From the NCBI GenBank assembly GCA_016870395.1, contig VGBT01000019.1, positions 1 to 49,742 on the forward strand: a stretch of 49,742 nt of DNA, given 5' to 3'. The position numbers and the translations under genes are program-made. Source of the stretch: Actinomycetota bacterium (GTDB taxonomy: Bacteria > Actinomycetota > Acidimicrobiia > IMCC26256 > JAENVU01). This document shows, piece by piece, positions 10,898-19,345 of the stretch (the first letter of the stretch is position 1; every line of letters starts with the position of its first letter). The notes below the pieces were generated by a model. It was not told the origin of the DNA, did no database searches, and worked only from the letters and a program-made list of their open reading frames with translations.

Positions 10898-11302
10898 ATG
10901 ACGATGACCGACCCGATCGCCGACATGCTCACCCGCATCCGCAACGCGAACCTCGCGATGCACGATGCAGCCGAGATGCCGTCGTCGAAGGTGAAGGAAG
11001 CCCTCGCCGAGATCCTCCGCAAGGAGGGCTACATCGAGGGCTTCGACGTCGCCGACGACCCGACGCGTCCCGGCCGCAAGCTGACGATCACCCTCAAGTA
11101 CACCTCCGACCGGCGGCGCACGATCTCGGGCATCAAGCGGGTGTCGAAGCCCGGCCTGCGCGTGTACACCGCGGCTGACCGGGTGCCGCGCGTGCTCGGT
11201 GGCATGGGCATCGCGGTGCTCTCCACCAATCAGGGCCTGCTCACCGATCGCGAGGCGCGCCAGCGTCGGGTGGGCGGCGAGATCCTCTGTCAGGTCTGGT
11301 AG
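10898..11302 (+). CDS. rpsH: 30S ribosomal protein S8
   Basis: S8 (134 aa), a primary 16S rRNA binder and, in E. coli, repressor of the spc operon. [20 protein letters not shown] and the C-terminal GGEILCQVW are diagnostic. The leader has a G-rich ribosome binding site. rplF follows after 2 bases. Confidence 0.97.
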   Translation: MTMTDPIADMLTRIRNANLAMHDAAEMPSSKVKEALAEILRKEGYIEGFDVADDPTRPGRKLTITLKYTSDRRRTISGIKRVSKPGLRVYTAADRVPRVLGGMGIAVLSTNQGLLTDREARQRRVGGEILCQVW

Positions 11303-11304
11303 CC

Positions 11305-11844
11305 ATGTCTCGAATCGGCAAGAAGCCCATCGCTGTGCCGTCCGGCGTCGACGTCACCATCGACGGCTCGAACGTCTCGGTCAAGGGCCCCAAGGGGACG
11401 CTCGCGCTGGTCGCGCCCTCCGACATCACGATCACCCGTGAGGGCGACGAGCTCGTGGTGACCCGACCCGACGACGAGCGGCGCCACCGCGCCCTCCACG
11501 GGCTCACGCGCTCGCTCGTCGCCAACCTGGTCACCGGGGTCTCGCAGGGCTTCACCCGTGACCTCGAGATCGTCGGTGTCGGCTACCGCTGTGTGGCCCA
11601 GGGTCCCAACAGGATCGAGCTGCAGGTCGGCTACTCCCACTCGGTGCCGGTGGAGGCACCCGAGGGCATCACGTTCTCGGTGCCCGCGCCCAACCGGATC
11701 ACCGTGGAGGGGATCGACAAGCAGCTGGTCGGCCAGGTCGCGGCCGACATCCGCAAGATCCGCAAGCCCGAGCCCTACAAGGGCAAGGGCATCCGATACG
11801 CCGACGAGCGCGTCCTGCGCAAGGCCGGCAAGTCGGCGAAGTAG
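11305..11844 (+). CDS. rplF: 50S ribosomal protein L6
   Basis: L6 (179 aa), two-domain protein near the sarcin-ricin loop. [19 protein letters not shown] starts the family, and [21 protein letters not shown] closes it. No insertion or truncation is seen. Confidence 0.97.
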   Translation: MSRIGKKPIAVPSGVDVTIDGSNVSVKGPKGTLALVAPSDITITREGDELVVTRPDDERRHRALHGLTRSLVANLVTGVSQGFTRDLEIVGVGYRCVAQGPNRIELQVGYSHSVPVEAPEGITFSVPAPNRITVEGIDKQLVGQVAADIRKIRKPEPYKGKGIRYADERVLRKAGKSAK

Positions 11845-11854
11845 GCGAGGAACC

Positions 11855-12211
11855 ATGAGCCATACCAAGTCCGAGGCGCGCCGGCGCCGGCACTTCCGGG
11901 TGCGCAAGAAGGTTCGGGGCACGGCCGAGCGGCCGCGCCTGGCGGTCTTCCGTTCCAACAAGCACATCTACGCCCAGGTGATCGACGACGTCGCCGGCGC
12001 CACGCTGGCCTCGGCGTCCACCATGGAGGGCTCGGCCCGCACCCCATCCACCGGCTCGGTGACCGCCGCGAGGACCGTCGGCGAGCGGGTCGGCGAGCGG
12101 GCCAAGGCCGCCGGTGTGGGCACCGTGGTCTTCGACCGTGGCGGGTTCAAGTTTCACGGCCGCGTCGCCGCGGTCGCCGAGGGCGCGCGCGGCGCAGGTC
12201 TGGAGTTCTGA
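11855..12211 (+). CDS. rplR: 50S ribosomal protein L18
   Basis: L18 (118 aa) binds 5S rRNA together with L5. [20 protein letters not shown] and [20 protein letters not shown] are conserved. The start is the ATG at 11855, with GCGAGGAA just upstream. One base separates its stop from the rpsE ATG. Confidence 0.96.
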   Translation: MSHTKSEARRRRHFRVRKKVRGTAERPRLAVFRSNKHIYAQVIDDVAGATLASASTMEGSARTPSTGSVTAARTVGERVGERAKAAGVGTVVFDRGGFKFHGRVAAVAEGARGAGLEF

Positions 12212-12212
12212 G

Positions 12213-12761
12213 ATGGCTGAAGGTCAGTTCGAAGAGCGGGTCATCGCGATCAACCGTGTCGCGAAGGTCGTGAAGGGCGGACGTCGATTCTCGTTCACCG
12301 CGCTGGTGGTGGTCGGCGACGGTGCCGGCAACGTCGGGCTCGGGTACGGCAAGGCCAAGGAGGTGCCAGCCGCCATCCAGAAGGGCATGGAGGAAGCGCG
12401 CAAGAACCTCTTCCCCGTCGCGCTCGCCGGCTCCACCATCACCCACCCGATCACCGGCCGCCACGACTCGGCGCGGGTGCTGCTCAAGCCGGCGGCCCCC
12501 GGTACCGGGGTGATCGCGGGTGGTGCGGCGCGAGCGATCCTCGAGGCGGCCGGCGTGCACGACGTGCTGGCGAAGTCGCTCGGCTCGTCGAACGCGATCA
12601 ACGTGTCGCGCGCGACCATTGCCGGGCTGCAGGGTCTGCGCCGTCCCGACGAGGTCGCGGTGATGCGCGGCAAGTCGCCCGAAGAGGTCTCGACGGCGGG
12701 CATGCTGCGTGCCTACCGCGAGCGCAACGCTAAGAAGACCGAAGTAACCGAGGTGGCGTGA
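12213..12761 (+). CDS. rpsE: 30S ribosomal protein S5
   Basis: S5 (182 aa) takes part in decoding fidelity and mRNA unwinding at the entry site. [20 protein letters not shown] is the double-stranded-RNA-binding domain, and [15 protein letters not shown] the conserved loop. The start is the ATG at 12213. It overlaps rpmD at TGATG. Confidence 0.97.
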   Translation: MAEGQFEERVIAINRVAKVVKGGRRFSFTALVVVGDGAGNVGLGYGKAKEVPAAIQKGMEEARKNLFPVALAGSTITHPITGRHDSARVLLKPAAPGTGVIAGGAARAILEAAGVHDVLAKSLGSSNAINVSRATIAGLQGLRRPDEVAVMRGKSPEEVSTAGMLRAYRERNAKKTEVTEVA

Positions 12762-12940
12762 TGATCCGCGTGACGCAAGTGCGATCGTCGATCGGGACCA
12801 AGCCGAAGCAACGGGGCACGTTGCGTGCGCTCGGGCTGCACGGCATCGGAACGAGTCGCGACCACGAGGACACCGCCGTGTTCCGCGGGATGCTCGCGAA
12901 GGTGCCGCATCTCGTTCGGATCGAAGAGGGTGGTTCGTGA
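12761..12940 (+). CDS. rpmD: 50S ribosomal protein L30
   Basis: L30 (59 aa), small bacterial-type protein. IRVTQVRSSIGTKPKQRGTL and LGLHGIGTSRDHEDTAVFRG are typical. Both ends overlap neighbouring genes by TGATG, consistent with tight coupling in the spc segment. Confidence 0.95.
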   Translation: MIRVTQVRSSIGTKPKQRGTLRALGLHGIGTSRDHEDTAVFRGMLAKVPHLVRIEEGGS

Positions 12941-13431
12941 TGAAGGTCCATGACCTGAAGCCGGCGCCGGGCTCGCACCAGAAGCCCAAGCGCATCGCGC
13001 GGGGCATCGGTGGCAAGGGTGGCAAGACCGCCGGTCGTGGCAGCAAGGGCCAGGGCGCGCGCGACAACGTGAAGCCCGGGTTCGAGGGCGGTCAGACGCC
13101 ACTGCACCGCCGCACGCCCAAGGCCAAGGGGTTCAAGAACCCGTTCCGGGTCGAATACCACGTCGTGAACCTCGACACGCTCGAGGGCTTCGGCTCGGGG
13201 TCCGTGGTGGACCCCGACTCGCTCCGGGCCCGGGGCCTGGTCGCCAAGCGGGGTCTGGTCAAGGTGTTGGGCCGGGGTGAGGTGTCCAGTGCCCTCACGG
13301 TCAAGGCCCACGCGTTCTCGGCGTCCGCCAAGGCCGCGATCGAGGCGGCCGGAGGCCAGGTCGAGGTCGTCCCCGCACCGTGGGGGGACCGCCGGCCCCC
13401 GGCCCGTGGGAACGCCCTCACCAACCGGTAG
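12940..13431 (+). CDS. rplO: 50S ribosomal protein L15
   Basis: L15 (163 aa), late-assembly protein. The glycine-rich GGKGGKTAGRGSKGQGARD segment and GFEGGQTPLHRRTPKAKGF are diagnostic. The extreme C-terminus (WGDRRPPARGNALTNR) looks unlike common relatives. The stop lies inside TAGCAT, a possible -10 element for secY. Confidence 0.96.
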   Translation: MKVHDLKPAPGSHQKPKRIARGIGGKGGKTAGRGSKGQGARDNVKPGFEGGQTPLHRRTPKAKGFKNPFRVEYHVVNLDTLEGFGSGSVVDPDSLRARGLVAKRGLVKVLGRGEVSSALTVKAHAFSASAKAAIEAAGGQVEVVPAPWGDRRPPARGNALTNR

Positions 13432-13476
13432 CATCGCCGTTCTTCGCCCGGGAATCCTCGAGGAGGTCGCACCCAC

Positions 13477-14778
13477 ATGCTTTCCCGCCTGCGGAACATG
13501 TTCCGGGTGCCGGACCTACGCAACAAGATCCTGTTCACGATCGCGATCGTGCTGTGCTACCGCCTGGGCACGCATATCCCGGTGCCGTACGTCGACTTCG
13601 ACCAGATCCAGAACCTGAAGGACCAGTCCACCAACCAGGGTGTCGTCGGCTTCCTCGACCTCTTCTCCGGTGGCGCGATCTCGAGTGTGTCGATCTTCTT
13701 CCTCGGGATCATGCCGTACATCACGGCATCGATCATCATGCAGCTGCTCGGGGTGGTCATTCCGAAGCTCGAGCAGTGGCAGCAGGAAGGCCAGGCCGGC
13801 CAGAAGAAGATCACCCAGTGGACGCGCTACGTCACGGTCGCGCTCGCGGTGCTCCAGTCGACCGGCTTCGTCTTCGCGCTGAAGGACGGCCAGCAGGGGT
13901 TGCTCGGCTTCGCGGGCTTCGAGGGTACCAACATGATCCCGGGGTTCAACGGGTGGCGAGCCGCGCTGATCGTGTTGACCTGGACCGCGGGCACCGCGCT
14001 CGTGATGTGGCTCGGTGAGCTGATCACCCAGCGCGGCGTCGGCAACGGGATGTCGATCCTCATCTTCGCGTCGGTGGTGTCAGGCCTGCCCTCCGCGGGC
14101 GCCCTCATCTACAAGGAAGCGGGCGTCTTCAAGTTCGCCGTCGTCATGGCGATCGGTGTCGGGATGATCGCGGCGATCGTGTTCGTGGAGTCGGGACAGC
14201 GGCGCATCCCGGTGCAGTTCGCCAAGCGCGTGGTGGGGCGGCGCATGTACGGTGGCCAGAGCACCTACATCCCGCTGAAGGTCAACCAGGCGGGGGTCAT
14301 CCCGGTGATCTTCGCGAGCTCGATCCTCGCGTTCCCGGCGCTCATCGCCACCGCGACGAACTGGAACGTGCTCCAGGACTTCGTCAACGACTACCTGGTG
14401 CAGTCCGACAGCTTCGTCTACATCGGCCTCTACACGCTGCTCATCCTGTTCTTCGCGTACTTCTACACGGCGATCGCGTTCAACCCGGCGCGACAGGCCG
14501 ACCTCATCCGCAAGCAGGGGGGCTTCATCCCCGGGATCCGGCCGGGTCCGCCGACCGAGAAGTACCTCGCCAAGGTGCTCAACCGGATCACTCTGCCGGG
14601 GGCCATGTTCCTCGCCGCGGTAGCGTTGACTCCGTTGCTCGTGTTCGCGCTGTGGAACATCTCTCAGTTCCCGTTCGGGGGTACCGCGTTGCTGATCACC
14701 GTCGGCGTGGCGCTGGAGACGATGAAGCAGATCGACTCGCAGCTCATGATGCGCAACTACGAGGGCTTCCTCTCCTGA
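13477..14778 (+). CDS. secY: Preprotein translocase subunit SecY
   Basis: SecY (433 aa), the ten-helix channel of the Sec translocon. MLSRLRNMFRVPDLRNKILF begins the protein. TM segments span it, and cytosolic loops carry the usual ribosome and SecA contacts (for example KQGGFIPGIRPG). A strong ribosome binding site (AGGAGGT at 13461-13467) precedes the ATG after a 45-base gap. adk follows after 4 bases. Confidence 0.98.
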   Translation: MLSRLRNMFRVPDLRNKILFTIAIVLCYRLGTHIPVPYVDFDQIQNLKDQSTNQGVVGFLDLFSGGAISSVSIFFLGIMPYITASIIMQLLGVVIPKLEQWQQEGQAGQKKITQWTRYVTVALAVLQSTGFVFALKDGQQGLLGFAGFEGTNMIPGFNGWRAALIVLTWTAGTALVMWLGELITQRGVGNGMSILIFASVVSGLPSAGALIYKEAGVFKFAVVMAIGVGMIAAIVFVESGQRRIPVQFAKRVVGRRMYGGQSTYIPLKVNQAGVIPVIFASSILAFPALIATATNWNVLQDFVNDYLVQSDSFVYIGLYTLLILFFAYFYTAIAFNPARQADLIRKQGGFIPGIRPGPPTEKYLAKVLNRITLPGAMFLAAVALTPLLVFALWNISQFPFGGTALLITVGVALETMKQIDSQLMMRNYEGFLS

Positions 14779-14782
14779 GCCC

Positions 14783-15379
14783 ATGAGCGCCCACCGCGGT
14801 CCGCGCCTCGTGCTGCTCGGGAAGCAGGGAGCCGGAAAAGGCACCCAGGCGGAGCGCCTTGCTGCTCACTTCCGGATGCAGCACCTCTCCACCGGTCAGC
14901 TATTCCGCGATTCTGCCGCGGCCGGGGTGCCGGCCGGGCTCGAGGCCAAGGAGTACATGGACCGGGGTGAGCTCGTGCCCGACAAGATCGTCGTCGCGGT
15001 GGTCGCAGAGCGGTTCGCGAACCCAGCGGAGGTCGACCCGGGTTTCGTGCTCGACGGCTTTCCCCGGACCGAGAACCAGGCGATCGAGCTCGACGGGATC
15101 CTCGGCGAGCGCGGCCTCGACGTGGTCGTCGACATCGATGTCCCCAGGGAGGTCGTACTGGACCGCCTCGCTGCGCGCAACCGTGAGGACGACACCGAAG
15201 ACGGCATCCGTCGGCGGCTCGAGCTCTACGAGAGCGAGACCAAGCCACTTGTCGACTTCTACCGCGAACGAAGGCTGCTGGTCACGATCGACGGCGTCGG
15301 CGAGGAGGACGACGTCCACCGCCGCGTGCTCGCGGCGATCGACGCCCGGTTCGACCCGTTGCGCGCCGACTCGGCCTGA
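14783..15379 (+). CDS. adk: Adenylate kinase, short-LID type
   Basis: Adenylate kinase (198 aa) converts ATP + AMP to 2 ADP. The P-loop is LLGKQGAGKGTQ, the AMP-binding part LSTGQLFRD, and FVLDGFPRT is present. The LID is the short, zinc-free form. The P-loop has Lys-Gln where Pro-Pro is common, which leaves the catalytic residues intact. It sits between secY and map as usual. Confidence 0.96.
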   Translation: MSAHRGPRLVLLGKQGAGKGTQAERLAAHFRMQHLSTGQLFRDSAAAGVPAGLEAKEYMDRGELVPDKIVVAVVAERFANPAEVDPGFVLDGFPRTENQAIELDGILGERGLDVVVDIDVPREVVLDRLAARNREDDTEDGIRRRLELYESETKPLVDFYRERRLLVTIDGVGEEDDVHRRVLAAIDARFDPLRADSA

Positions 15380-15390
15380 GCGGAGCTGCG

Positions 15391-16050
15391 GTGGTGACCA
15401 GAAAGCGGCGGGACCAGATCGCGTTGATGCGCCGCGCCGGTCTGGTGGTAGCGGAGATGCACGAGTGCTCCGCCCGCGTGGTCCGGCCCAGAGCGACGAC
15501 CGCGGAGGTGGATCGGGTGGCCCGAGAGGTGCTCGAGCGTCGGGGGGCCCGGTCGAGCTTCCTCGGCTACCACGAGTTCCCGGCCGTGATCTGCACGTCG
15601 CCCAACGACGTGATCGTGCACGGCATCCCCGGTCCGACGGTGCTCGAGGAGGGCGACATCCTTTCGATCGACTGCGGTGCCATCGTCTCGGGCTGGCACG
15701 CGGATGCCGCCGTGACCCTTCCCGTGGGCGCCGTGGGCGCGTCGGTGGAGGGCGCGGCGCTCGCGGCCGGGTTCACCCTGGTCCGCGAGTACGTGGGCCA
15801 CGGCATCGGCACCGCGATGCACGAGGAGCCCCAGATCCCGAACTACGCCGGCGGCCCGAACCGACGCTTCCGACTGCGCGAAGGCCATGTGCTGGCCATC
15901 GAGCCTATGGTGAACGCTGGCACCGGCGAGACCCGCGAGCTCGACGACGGCTGGACGGTGGTGACCGCCGACGGGCGTCGCTCCGCGCACTTCGAGCACA
16001 CCGTCGCGGTCACCGACCACGGGCCCGAGGTGCTGACGCTCCCCTGGTAG
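15391..16050 (+). CDS. map: Methionine aminopeptidase with 31-residue internal deletion
   Basis: Type I methionine aminopeptidase (219 aa), which removes N-terminal Met from new proteins. All five metal ligands are recognisable: D94 (SIDCG), D105 (WHADAAV), H137 (GHGIG), E171 (IEPM) and E202 (FEHT). H77 and H144 are also kept. Ligand spacing matches E. coli except D105-H137, which is 32 residues rather than 63. The missing part is the helical region between TLPVG and AGFTLVREY (near 15727-15771). The frame is intact. It is either a shortened or defective enzyme, or an assembly deletion. The start is GTG. Confidence 0.88.
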   Translation: MVTRKRRDQIALMRRAGLVVAEMHECSARVVRPRATTAEVDRVAREVLERRGARSSFLGYHEFPAVICTSPNDVIVHGIPGPTVLEEGDILSIDCGAIVSGWHADAAVTLPVGAVGASVEGAALAAGFTLVREYVGHGIGTAMHEEPQIPNYAGGPNRRFRLREGHVLAIEPMVNAGTGETRELDDGWTVVTADGRRSAHFEHTVAVTDHGPEVLTLPW

Positions 16051-16062
16051 GCCATGCGGGTC

Positions 16063-16146
16063 TGGGGCGTCCGTCATTCGCTCGAACAGTCGATCGTTCC
16101 GCCTGCGGCTCCGCGATCGAAACTCGCTCGGTGCTCGGACGCGCCA
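16063..16146. repeat. Structured intergenic repeat, copy 2 (downstream of map)
   Basis: Homologous to 36-100 upstream of fusA. The outer arms TGGGGCGTCCG (16063-16073) and CGGACGCGCCA (16136-16146) are complementary with one mismatch. The core hairpin pairs CGATCG (16091-16096) with CGATCG (16114-16119). The A16093-T16117 pair replaces a C-G pair of copy 1. It lies at the border between the ribosomal operon and the polysaccharide island. Confidence 0.6.
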
Positions 16147-16244
16147 GTCCGGCTTCCCAGGCGAGCTAGGGAGAGGGCTCCGCGATCGAACTTGCTCGGT
16201 GCTCGGACGCGCCCGCCCACCTCCCCAGGCGAGCTGTGGGGAGA
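16107..16244. repeat. Tandem 69-bp imperfect duplication
   Basis: Unit 1 (16107-16175) and unit 2 (16176-16244) share GGCTCCGCGATCGAA, CTCGGTGCTCGGACGCGCC and CCCAGGCGAGCT at a 69-base period. The unit contains the 3' half of the structured repeat plus 30 or so flanking bases, so the copy downstream of map has been partly duplicated. The whole 198-base gap between map and the next gene is filled by repeat sequence. Confidence 0.65.
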
Positions 16245-16248
16245 TGAG

Positions 16249-18144
16249 TCATGCGGTGGCGCGCCCTTCGAGGGCTTCGACGCCGACCAGGTCGACCTCG
16301 GCGTGGCCCTTACTTCGCTCGTCGATCGCGCCGGCGAGCGCGCGCAGGGTGGCGAGCACCTCGTCTCGCGGTCGAGTCGGGTCGAGGGCGCGCACGTAGA
16401 CCGGGTCGAGGGCGGGGACGTCGACCGAGCGGATGAACTCGTGGCTGGTGAAACCCGGCGCCTCGTGTGTGCAGAACAGGTCCTCGTGGAGCTTCTCCCC
16501 GGGGCGCAGGCCGGTGAACTCGATCGGCACCGCGGGGTCGCGCGATTCGGCCAGCTGGCGGGCGACCTCGTAGATCCGCACCGGCTCGCCCATGTCGAGC
16601 ACCAGGGCCTGACCGTCGCTCCCGATGGCACCCGCCTGGATCACGAGCTGCACGGCCTCTTCGACGGTCATGAAGTACCGGGTGACCTCGGGGTGCGTGA
16701 CGGTGAGCGGGCCGCCGACGTCGAGCTGGGCTCGGAAGGAGGTCAGCACCGAGCCGCGGCTGCCCAGCACGTTGCCGAAGCGGACGCTGAGGTAGCGGCC
16801 GTCCTCGGTGCTCCCGAAGTACGACGTGAGGGCCTCGGCGGTGCGCTTCGAGTAGCCCAGCGCGCTGGTCGCATTGGCCGCCTTGTCGGTGGAGATGTTC
16901 ACGAAGCGAGACACCCCGGATGCCGCGGCGGCGTCGAGAACCGCGAGCGTGCCCCAGATGTTGGACTTGAGCGCCTCGGAGGGGTGGGCCTCGAGCAGCG
17001 GGAGGTGCTTGAGCGCAGCGGCGTGGAACACGACGTCAGGCCGCAGCTCCGCGAAGAGCCGTGCCACCCGGGTGCGGTCGCGGATGTCGAGGAGCGCCAG
17101 CGCATCGGAGTCGAGCAGCGCACGCCCATCGAGGGAGAGCTGGACCGCATGGAGGCCGGACTCGTCGCGGTCGATCATGACGAGGCGACCGGGCTCGAAG
17201 GTGGAGAGCTGGCGGCAGAGCTCGGAGCCGATCGAGCCGCCGGCACCGGTCACCACGATCGTCTTGCCGCGCACGTACTCGGAAACCGCCAGGAGGTCGG
17301 TCTCCACCATGTGCCGGCCGAGGAGGTCGGCCTCCGTGGGCTCGCGCAGGTCCGCGACGCCGACCTCGTCGCCGAAGAGCTCTCGTCCCGACGGCACGAC
17401 GCGCACCTTCAGGCCCGCGCTGCGGGCCCGGCCGGACATCTCGCGCACGAGCGCACCGTCACCAGTCGGCACTGCGATGATCAGCGTCTTGGCCAGGTGG
17501 CGGGCGGCGATCACGGGCAGGTCGGCACGGTCGCCCACGACGCGCACACCGCGCACGGTGAGGTTGCGCTTGGTCGGGTCGTCGTCGAGGAGCGCGACCG
17601 GCGTGTAGGGGCTGTCGTCGTCGAAAAGCATGGCGCGGATGATGCGTTCGCCGCCCTCACCGGCGCCGAACACGATGGCGCGCTCGCGCTCGCGTGCGTC
17701 CCTCCGGTGCCGGTGCTCCTGGAGCTGGCGCCCGGCGTAGCGTGCGCCGCCCATCCCGACGAACGCGAAGACGCCGGCACCGAGGACCGAACTGATGGGG
17801 GCGAGCTGATTGCCCGGGATCAGCAGATCGATCACCACGAGTGAGACCGTGGTGATGAGAGCGGTGCGCGCGAGCGCGGCGACCTCCTCGAACGATCCGT
17901 CGACCCACCAGCCGCGGTAGAGGCCGGTCCACCAGCCGATCAGTGCTTGGAGCACGATCACGATCGGCACGAGCAGCGTGACGCCGAACTTGTCGAGGCG
18001 CGTCGGGTCGAAGTCGAGGCGCAGCAACGTCGCGCTGTACAGGGCGAGGATCCACACCGCACTGTCGGCTGCGATCCGACTGAGGCGCTTGCTGGTCCGG
18101 AGCGACAACAACCGTTCCCACCGGTCTGCGCAGCTCGAGGTCAT
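16249..18144 (-). CDS. Membrane nucleotide-sugar 4,6-dehydratase (CapD/PglF/WbpM family)
   Basis: 631 aa. Four or so N-terminal TM helices precede a CoA-binding-like Rossmann domain (AIVFGAGEGGERIIRAML) and a C-terminal extended SDR domain with VTGAGGSIGSELCRQ near residue 299. By family it converts UDP-GlcNAc to the 4-keto-6-deoxy sugar at the cytoplasmic membrane. In the active-site segment STDKAANATSALGYSKR the residue four before K433 is L429 rather than Tyr. Many large members have Met there, so catalysis is still plausible. The start is the ATG at 18144; open frame extends 45 codons upstream without homology. The product probably feeds the aminotransferase encoded at 19346-20503. Confidence 0.9.
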   Translation of the reverse strand: MTSSCADRWERLLSLRTSKRLSRIAADSAVWILALYSATLLRLDFDPTRLDKFGVTLLVPIVIVLQALIGWWTGLYRGWWVDGSFEEVAALARTALITTVSLVVIDLLIPGNQLAPISSVLGAGVFAFVGMGGARYAGRQLQEHRHRRDARERERAIVFGAGEGGERIIRAMLFDDDSPYTPVALLDDDPTKRNLTVRGVRVVGDRADLPVIAARHLAKTLIIAVPTGDGALVREMSGRARSAGLKVRVVPSGRELFGDEVGVADLREPTEADLLGRHMVETDLLAVSEYVRGKTIVVTGAGGSIGSELCRQLSTFEPGRLVMIDRDESGLHAVQLSLDGRALLDSDALALLDIRDRTRVARLFAELRPDVVFHAAALKHLPLLEAHPSEALKSNIWGTLAVLDAAAASGVSRFVNISTDKAANATSALGYSKRTAEALTSYFGSTEDGRYLSVRFGNVLGSRGSVLTSFRAQLDVGGPLTVTHPEVTRYFMTVEEAVQLVIQAGAIGSDGQALVLDMGEPVRIYEVARQLAESRDPAVPIEFTGLRPGEKLHEDLFCTHEAPGFTSHEFIRSVDVPALDPVYVRALDPTRPRDEVLATLRALAGAIDERSKGHAEVDLVGVEALEGRATA

Positions 18145-18347
18145 GCGGCCGTCGCCCAGCGTGTTTCTGCCCCGTGCTTGTACGCTTCCCGCACCCGCAT
18201 TCAAGCCCCCCAACCCCGCAAGGTCAGCCGACATTCTGTGCACGATCGGGGAGACCCCGCAAGAGGGAATCTCACCCACTGTGGCCGAGTCGCCCCATTC
18301 CAGGGTGGGGACCGAGCCGGGCCGCGGTGATCTGGGCCGGGAGGCCT

Positions 18348-19331
18348 ATGCAACCGCTGCAGACCCTCATCGACTTCCCCCAGTTCCGGACCGGGCTGCG
18401 TGCCGGCCTGATCGCGGCGCTTCTCGTCGCGGTGATCGGCCTGGCGGTTCGCTCGCGGTTGCGGGCACCGGTGGGACTCGCGGGTCCGGCGTTCGTCCTC
18501 GCTGCCCTCGGCGCGCTCGGGGGCTGGTGGGGACTCGACGGAGTGCTGCCGGTGCCCGGAGGACTGGTGTGGGGGCTGACGCTGCTCGTGGTGGCCGGCG
18601 AGGTCGCGGCGCACACTCCCTGGCCCGTTGCGTTCGGCATGCTCGCCGCGCTCCCCGGAGGTTGGATCGTGGCGAACGCCGTCGTGCTGCCGGGGCCGGG
18701 CTGGTCTCGCTGGCTCGTGCTCGCCACCGCGGTCGTCGGCGGTCCGCTCGCGGCAGACCTCGACCGACGCGTCGCGCGGCTCGGCCTGGGACCGCTACTC
18801 CTCGCGCTCGCCGCTGGTGGTCTCTACTGGACCGTGCCCGACACGGAGCTGTCGCGTGCCGTCGTCGGGGCCGCCCTGCCGCTCGCCCTGGTCGGCTGGC
18901 CGCTGCGCGCGGCCCGTCTCGGCGCGGGCGGTGCGGGCGCCGCCGTGACGCTGGTGGTGTGGGTGGCTGCCGTCGAAGGCTACGGGCGCCCGGGCTCGAT
19001 CGTGGGTGCCGCGGGCGCGCTGGGCCTGCTCGTCACGGAACCCATCGGGCGCCGGATCGGTCGCGGTGCGGTCGTCGGGCTGTCGCGGCTCGTGTCGGTC
19101 GGCAGCCTCGAGATCGCGATCGTGCTCGCGCAGGTCGTGCTCGTCGCGTACGCGTCGCGCGTTGCCGGCTTCGCCGGCCAGGGGCCCTCGGCGGCATGGC
19201 TGCTGCTTCCCGGACTGGCGGCCGGCGTCGCCGTGGGCATCTGGTTCGGCATCTCCGGACGCTTGCGCCCTCGACCTTGGCGGCATCGGCGCTCGACGAC
19301 GAAGCGCCCTCGCCCGTCGACCGCGCGCTGA
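18348..19331 (+). CDS. Polytopic membrane protein of unknown function
   Basis: 327 aa with roughly ten hydrophobic segments rich in Ala, Leu, Val and Gly, and a short basic C-terminal tail (RPRPWRHRRSTTKRPRPS). The start is the ATG at 18348, with GGGAGG just upstream. It is divergent from the dehydratase gene, with a 203-base shared upstream region, and convergent with the aminotransferase gene. I recognise no family. Location suggests a role in the envelope or polysaccharide, perhaps transport, but nothing in the sequence shows this. Confidence 0.7.
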   Translation: MQPLQTLIDFPQFRTGLRAGLIAALLVAVIGLAVRSRLRAPVGLAGPAFVLAALGALGGWWGLDGVLPVPGGLVWGLTLLVVAGEVAAHTPWPVAFGMLAALPGGWIVANAVVLPGPGWSRWLVLATAVVGGPLAADLDRRVARLGLGPLLLALAAGGLYWTVPDTELSRAVVGAALPLALVGWPLRAARLGAGGAGAAVTLVVWVAAVEGYGRPGSIVGAAGALGLLVTEPIGRRIGRGAVVGLSRLVSVGSLEIAIVLAQVVLVAYASRVAGFAGQGPSAAWLLLPGLAAGVAVGIWFGISGRLRPRPWRHRRSTTKRPRPSTAR

Positions 19332-19345
19332 CCGTCTCGGCTCGA

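Noticed and set aside
16054-17844. 596-codon plus-strand frame opposite the dehydratase gene
   Set aside because: Shadow of the opposite strand; the minus-strand protein has clear SDR motifs.
18236-18310. Possible cobalamin-riboswitch-like string (CCCACTGTGG with GGGAATC nearby)
   Set aside because: The surrounding conserved helices and spacing of that riboswitch are absent, and the string lies in a divergent promoter region.
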